A stretch of DNA of 64,000 bases from Pseudorasbora parva (taxonomy: Eukaryota > Chordata > Actinopteri > Cypriniformes > Gobionidae), in contig NC_090173.1 in NCBI RefSeq assembly GCF_024679245.1, forward strand, positions 14,015,501 to 14,079,500, written 5' to 3'. Both the position numbers and the translations under genes were made by a program. Of the stretch, positions 62,901 through 64,000 are shown piece after piece. Below the pieces are notes generated by a model. It was not told the DNA's origin, did not search any database, and saw only the letters and a list, made by a program, of their open reading frames with translations. How positions within the stretch are numbered: the stretch's first letter is position 1; each line of letters begins with the position of its first letter.

Positions 62901-63796
62901 TGACAAGTATGCACAAATTTATCCTTTTCACTAAAATACTACAATTTACTAAAATTATATTCTGTATATAATAAAAGCCAACTATTATTGGAGAAGATGG
63001 AAAAAAGAAAACAGGAAACAGAAAACAGGATCCGTATATACTAACCAAAACAGGAGCAGTGCATGAATCAAACAATAAACGACCATGGTAACAAAAGCTA
63101 ATAAAGGAAACTGTACAAAACCAACAAGAATACAATGGAAACTCAGGCAAAAAGTGAAGGTAACACTTTAAAATAAGGTCTCATTAGTTAGTTAGTTACA
63201 TTAACTAAGATTAATAAATGCTTTAAAAATATTTTCCATTTTTAGTTCATGTTAACTAATGTTTACAAATTGAATCTTATTGTAAATGCTTTATATGTTT
63301 ATATGCAATAAGGTGATTTCCATACCTCTTCACTCTGTTTGCGCATGAGAAACGAGTCGACAAACCCTCTCTGGTCGTGTGGATTCAGAGTCTCCAGCAG
63401 CCCAGTGATCAAAATATTCATTTGTGCTCTAGATTTCAAGACATTTTTTACAATAATCCTTTTGCTGTTGAGGAACGGACCCAACCACGGAAATATATTA
63501 TAAAGCTACAAGATGGAGACAAAATGCAAGTATTATTATTTATTTAATAATATAATTATATATTATTATTATTATTATTATTATTATATGTTTTTTTTAA
63601 ATGAAGTCAAAAAAAAATGGAAGTTACTTCCATACCATCATAGAAGCTGATCCACTAACTCGAATATTTTCATTTGCCCTGTCGACCATTTTTGTGAATT
63701 GTGGGTCTGTGTATTCAAACCTGCTGCCGTACACAATTGATGAGATGATGTTTGACACAGCGTAGTTCACAGGCTGGGTTGTGTCGAAGGGTTTCC
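56667..63796 (-). CDS. cyp2k-like: Gene E: CYP2K-like cytochrome P450, exons 4-9 (5' part outside window)
   Basis: Minus-strand exons: 4 at 63636-63796, 5 at 63326-63505, 6 at 62758-62899, 7 at 62489-62673, 8 at 62246-62387, 9 at 56667-56854. Lengths (161, 180, 142, 185, 142, 188) equal those of gene C and all sites are AG/GT. There are no stops. Motifs: [21 protein letters not shown] (exon 4), I-helix AGTDTT, ExxR in HETQR, heme loop [12 protein letters not shown] (Leu after the heme Cys where C has Pro). It ends VIRRS and a TGA at 56667. Exons 1-3 lie beyond base 64000. Intron 8 is 5.4 kb because DIRS B is inserted in it, in the same orientation as the gene; that may disturb splicing or polyadenylation. 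Otherwise it looks functional. Confidence 0.85.
56857..56937. repeat. (GA)n microsatellite, exon 9 acceptor tract of gene E
   Basis: On the gene's strand it is a CT run ending in CAG|GCCGAAGG. Homologous to the CT run of gene C intron 8. The DIRS B element begins directly beside it. Confidence 0.95.
56988..57139 (+). repeat. DIRS B inverted terminal repeat (left copy)
   Basis: Pairs with 62008-62159. It contains GCTATAAAGC, a TATA-like box. Two mismatches between copies. Confidence 0.9.
57188..57290. repeat. DIRS B internal complementary region
   Basis: 57188-57243 is the exact reverse complement of 56941-56996 (56 bp). The rest matches the reverse complement of the right end (about 62136-62183) with few changes. 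Confidence 0.9.
57337..58440 (-). CDS. DIRS B tyrosine recombinase (YR)
   Basis: An integrase of the tyrosine-recombinase fold. The frame is open from 59616 to 57337 (759 codons), but its first half overlaps RT-RNase H in another phase; the recognisable protein starts near 58400. Seen: [33 protein letters not shown] (DNA-binding core), catalytic Arg578 ([10 protein letters not shown]), HxxR His708/Arg711 (HSTRS) and the nucleophile Tyr744 (FVRFYNL), numbering from 59616. All four catalytic residues are present with normal spacing and no break. The true start codon is uncertain; in DIRS elements YR overlaps the upstream frame. Confidence 0.8.
   Translation of the reverse strand, partial: QEGSSFAGRGVSTAPAPGTVETVGLAPEGAQFINTGLSTEVIETMLHSRAPSTRRLYALKWRVFVAWCTHQTLDPVNCPVGSVLEFLQEKLSAGLSPSSLKVYVSAISAYHNPLNNASLGRHPWVTRFLRGTLRLRPAARSRVPTWDLAIVLEGLMLAPFEPLEEVSEKFLTLKTVFLLAISSLKRVGDLQALSVAPSCLEFAPGMVKAFLFPREGYVPKVPTNVPGPVMLQAFCPPLFTSQDQEKLNLLCPVRALDAYVHRAALWRKSEQLFVCFGSFSKGKSASKQTLSKWIVEAISLAYESVGHPSPMRVRAHSTRSMAASMALISGVSLSEVCDAAGWSSPHTFVRFYNLVVASTPGSRVFLG
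58341..60482 (-). pseudogene. DIRS B reverse transcriptase-RNase H with stop codons
   Basis: 60482-58860 is open for 540 codons: [20 protein letters not shown], first Asp222 ([11 protein letters not shown]), [12 protein letters not shown], catalytic YIDD (286-289), then RNase H-type [25 protein letters not shown] and [21 protein letters not shown] at 58860 and a TGA near 58716 interrupt the same frame before the C-terminal [17 protein letters not shown] domain (to 58341). The RT part is intact. It overlaps the start of the YR frame. Confidence 0.85.
60526..61976 (-). pseudogene. DIRS B gag, three or more frames
   Basis: 61323-61976 has a basic start ([15 protein letters not shown]) and the zinc-knuckle-like [18 protein letters not shown]...CEHCESL...LRSR motif. 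The family's conserved later blocks follow in other frames: [17 protein letters not shown] / [20 protein letters not shown] (61248-60998), [16 protein letters not shown] / [17 protein letters not shown] (61027-60821) and [20 protein letters not shown] (60876-60700). All blocks are present in order, so only frameshifts, not deletions, disable it. Confidence 0.75.
62008..62159 (-). repeat. DIRS B inverted terminal repeat (right copy)
   Basis: Promoter-side repeat for the minus-strand genes; partner of 56988-57139. Confidence 0.9.
63165..63300. mobile_element. Miniature element end in intron 5 of gene E
   Basis: GTAACACTTTAAAATAAGGT then TCTCATTAGTTA is the terminus of a very common cyprinid DNA-transposon family (recalled). 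Only this end is seen. Confidence 0.5.
63552..63588. repeat. (ATT)n microsatellite in intron 4 of gene E
   Basis: About ten ATT units, imperfect at the left. Confidence 0.85.
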
Positions 63797-64000
63797 CTGT
63801 GAAGGGCAAACAAATGTCCCTCAACGGATTATCCTCTTACCGTTCACGAGGACGTGGATGCACTGAAGCTCTCTTTGCTTAAATTAGCTCAAAATTACTA
63901 TCAGATGTAAGAAATTACCTTGACAAACTATACACCATTAAAAAGATCTAAGACTAAAGTTTAATTTTTTACCTCTGTTTTATTCTCAAAGTCTTAAAGT

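Overview
The window is vertebrate DNA, most likely from a ray-finned fish and probably a cyprinid. The evidence is CYP2 genes split into the family's standard nine exons with canonical GT/AG sites, a dense and nested transposon load, and element types typical of fish (DIRS tyrosine-recombinase retrotransposons, Rex3, L2, hAT, PIF/Harbinger, piggyBac-like miniature elements, tRNA-derived SINEs, long AT/GT/CT microsatellites). Genus and species cannot be read from the sequence alone.

The host content is a tandem and partly inverted cluster of CYP2K-like cytochrome P450 genes. Gene A (minus, 566-12379) shows exons 1-5 and runs off the left edge. Gene B (minus, 13783-15330) is a relic with exons 7-9 only, a stop codon and a 33-bp deletion. 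Gene C (plus, 21013-41645) is complete: nine exons, 502 residues, no stops, intact I-helix, ExxR and heme motifs, with an intron 5 swollen to 17.1 kb. Gene D (minus) survives as an orphan exon 1 (54288-54485) and a scrap of exon 4 near 45.9 kb. Gene E (minus, 56667-63796) shows intact exons 4-9 and runs off the right edge. C faces E and D: the downstream flank of C is found again, inverted, between E and D.

Most of the rest is mobile DNA, layered like an onion. Intron 5 of gene C holds four or five DNA transposons. One is an hAT-type element with a perfect 8-bp target duplication, itself split by a 6.2-kb DIRS element whose 173-bp inverted ends show no difference. A second DIRS element (56.9-62.2 kb) of another subfamily sits in intron 8 of gene E, next to the CT microsatellite that forms the splice-acceptor tract. 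Between C and D lies a Ty3/Gypsy-class element (46.1-49.3 kb) with integrase upstream of reverse transcriptase, the Gmr1-type order. There is also a deleted LTR element carrying a 22-bp minisatellite open in all three frames, a second Gypsy fragment, and an hAT-type element with a perfect 8-bp duplication (50.7-52.5 kb). At 17.2-19.4 kb a broken multicopy-type ORF (PIN-like motifs plus a cysteine-rich tail) is split by a likely solo LTR.

I found no bacterial-type system, CRISPR array, rRNA or convincing tRNA gene. The strongest unusual signals are the INT-before-RT element, the two DIRS elements with readable terminal architecture, the nested intron, and the expression-relevant microsatellite acceptor shared by two CYP paralogues.
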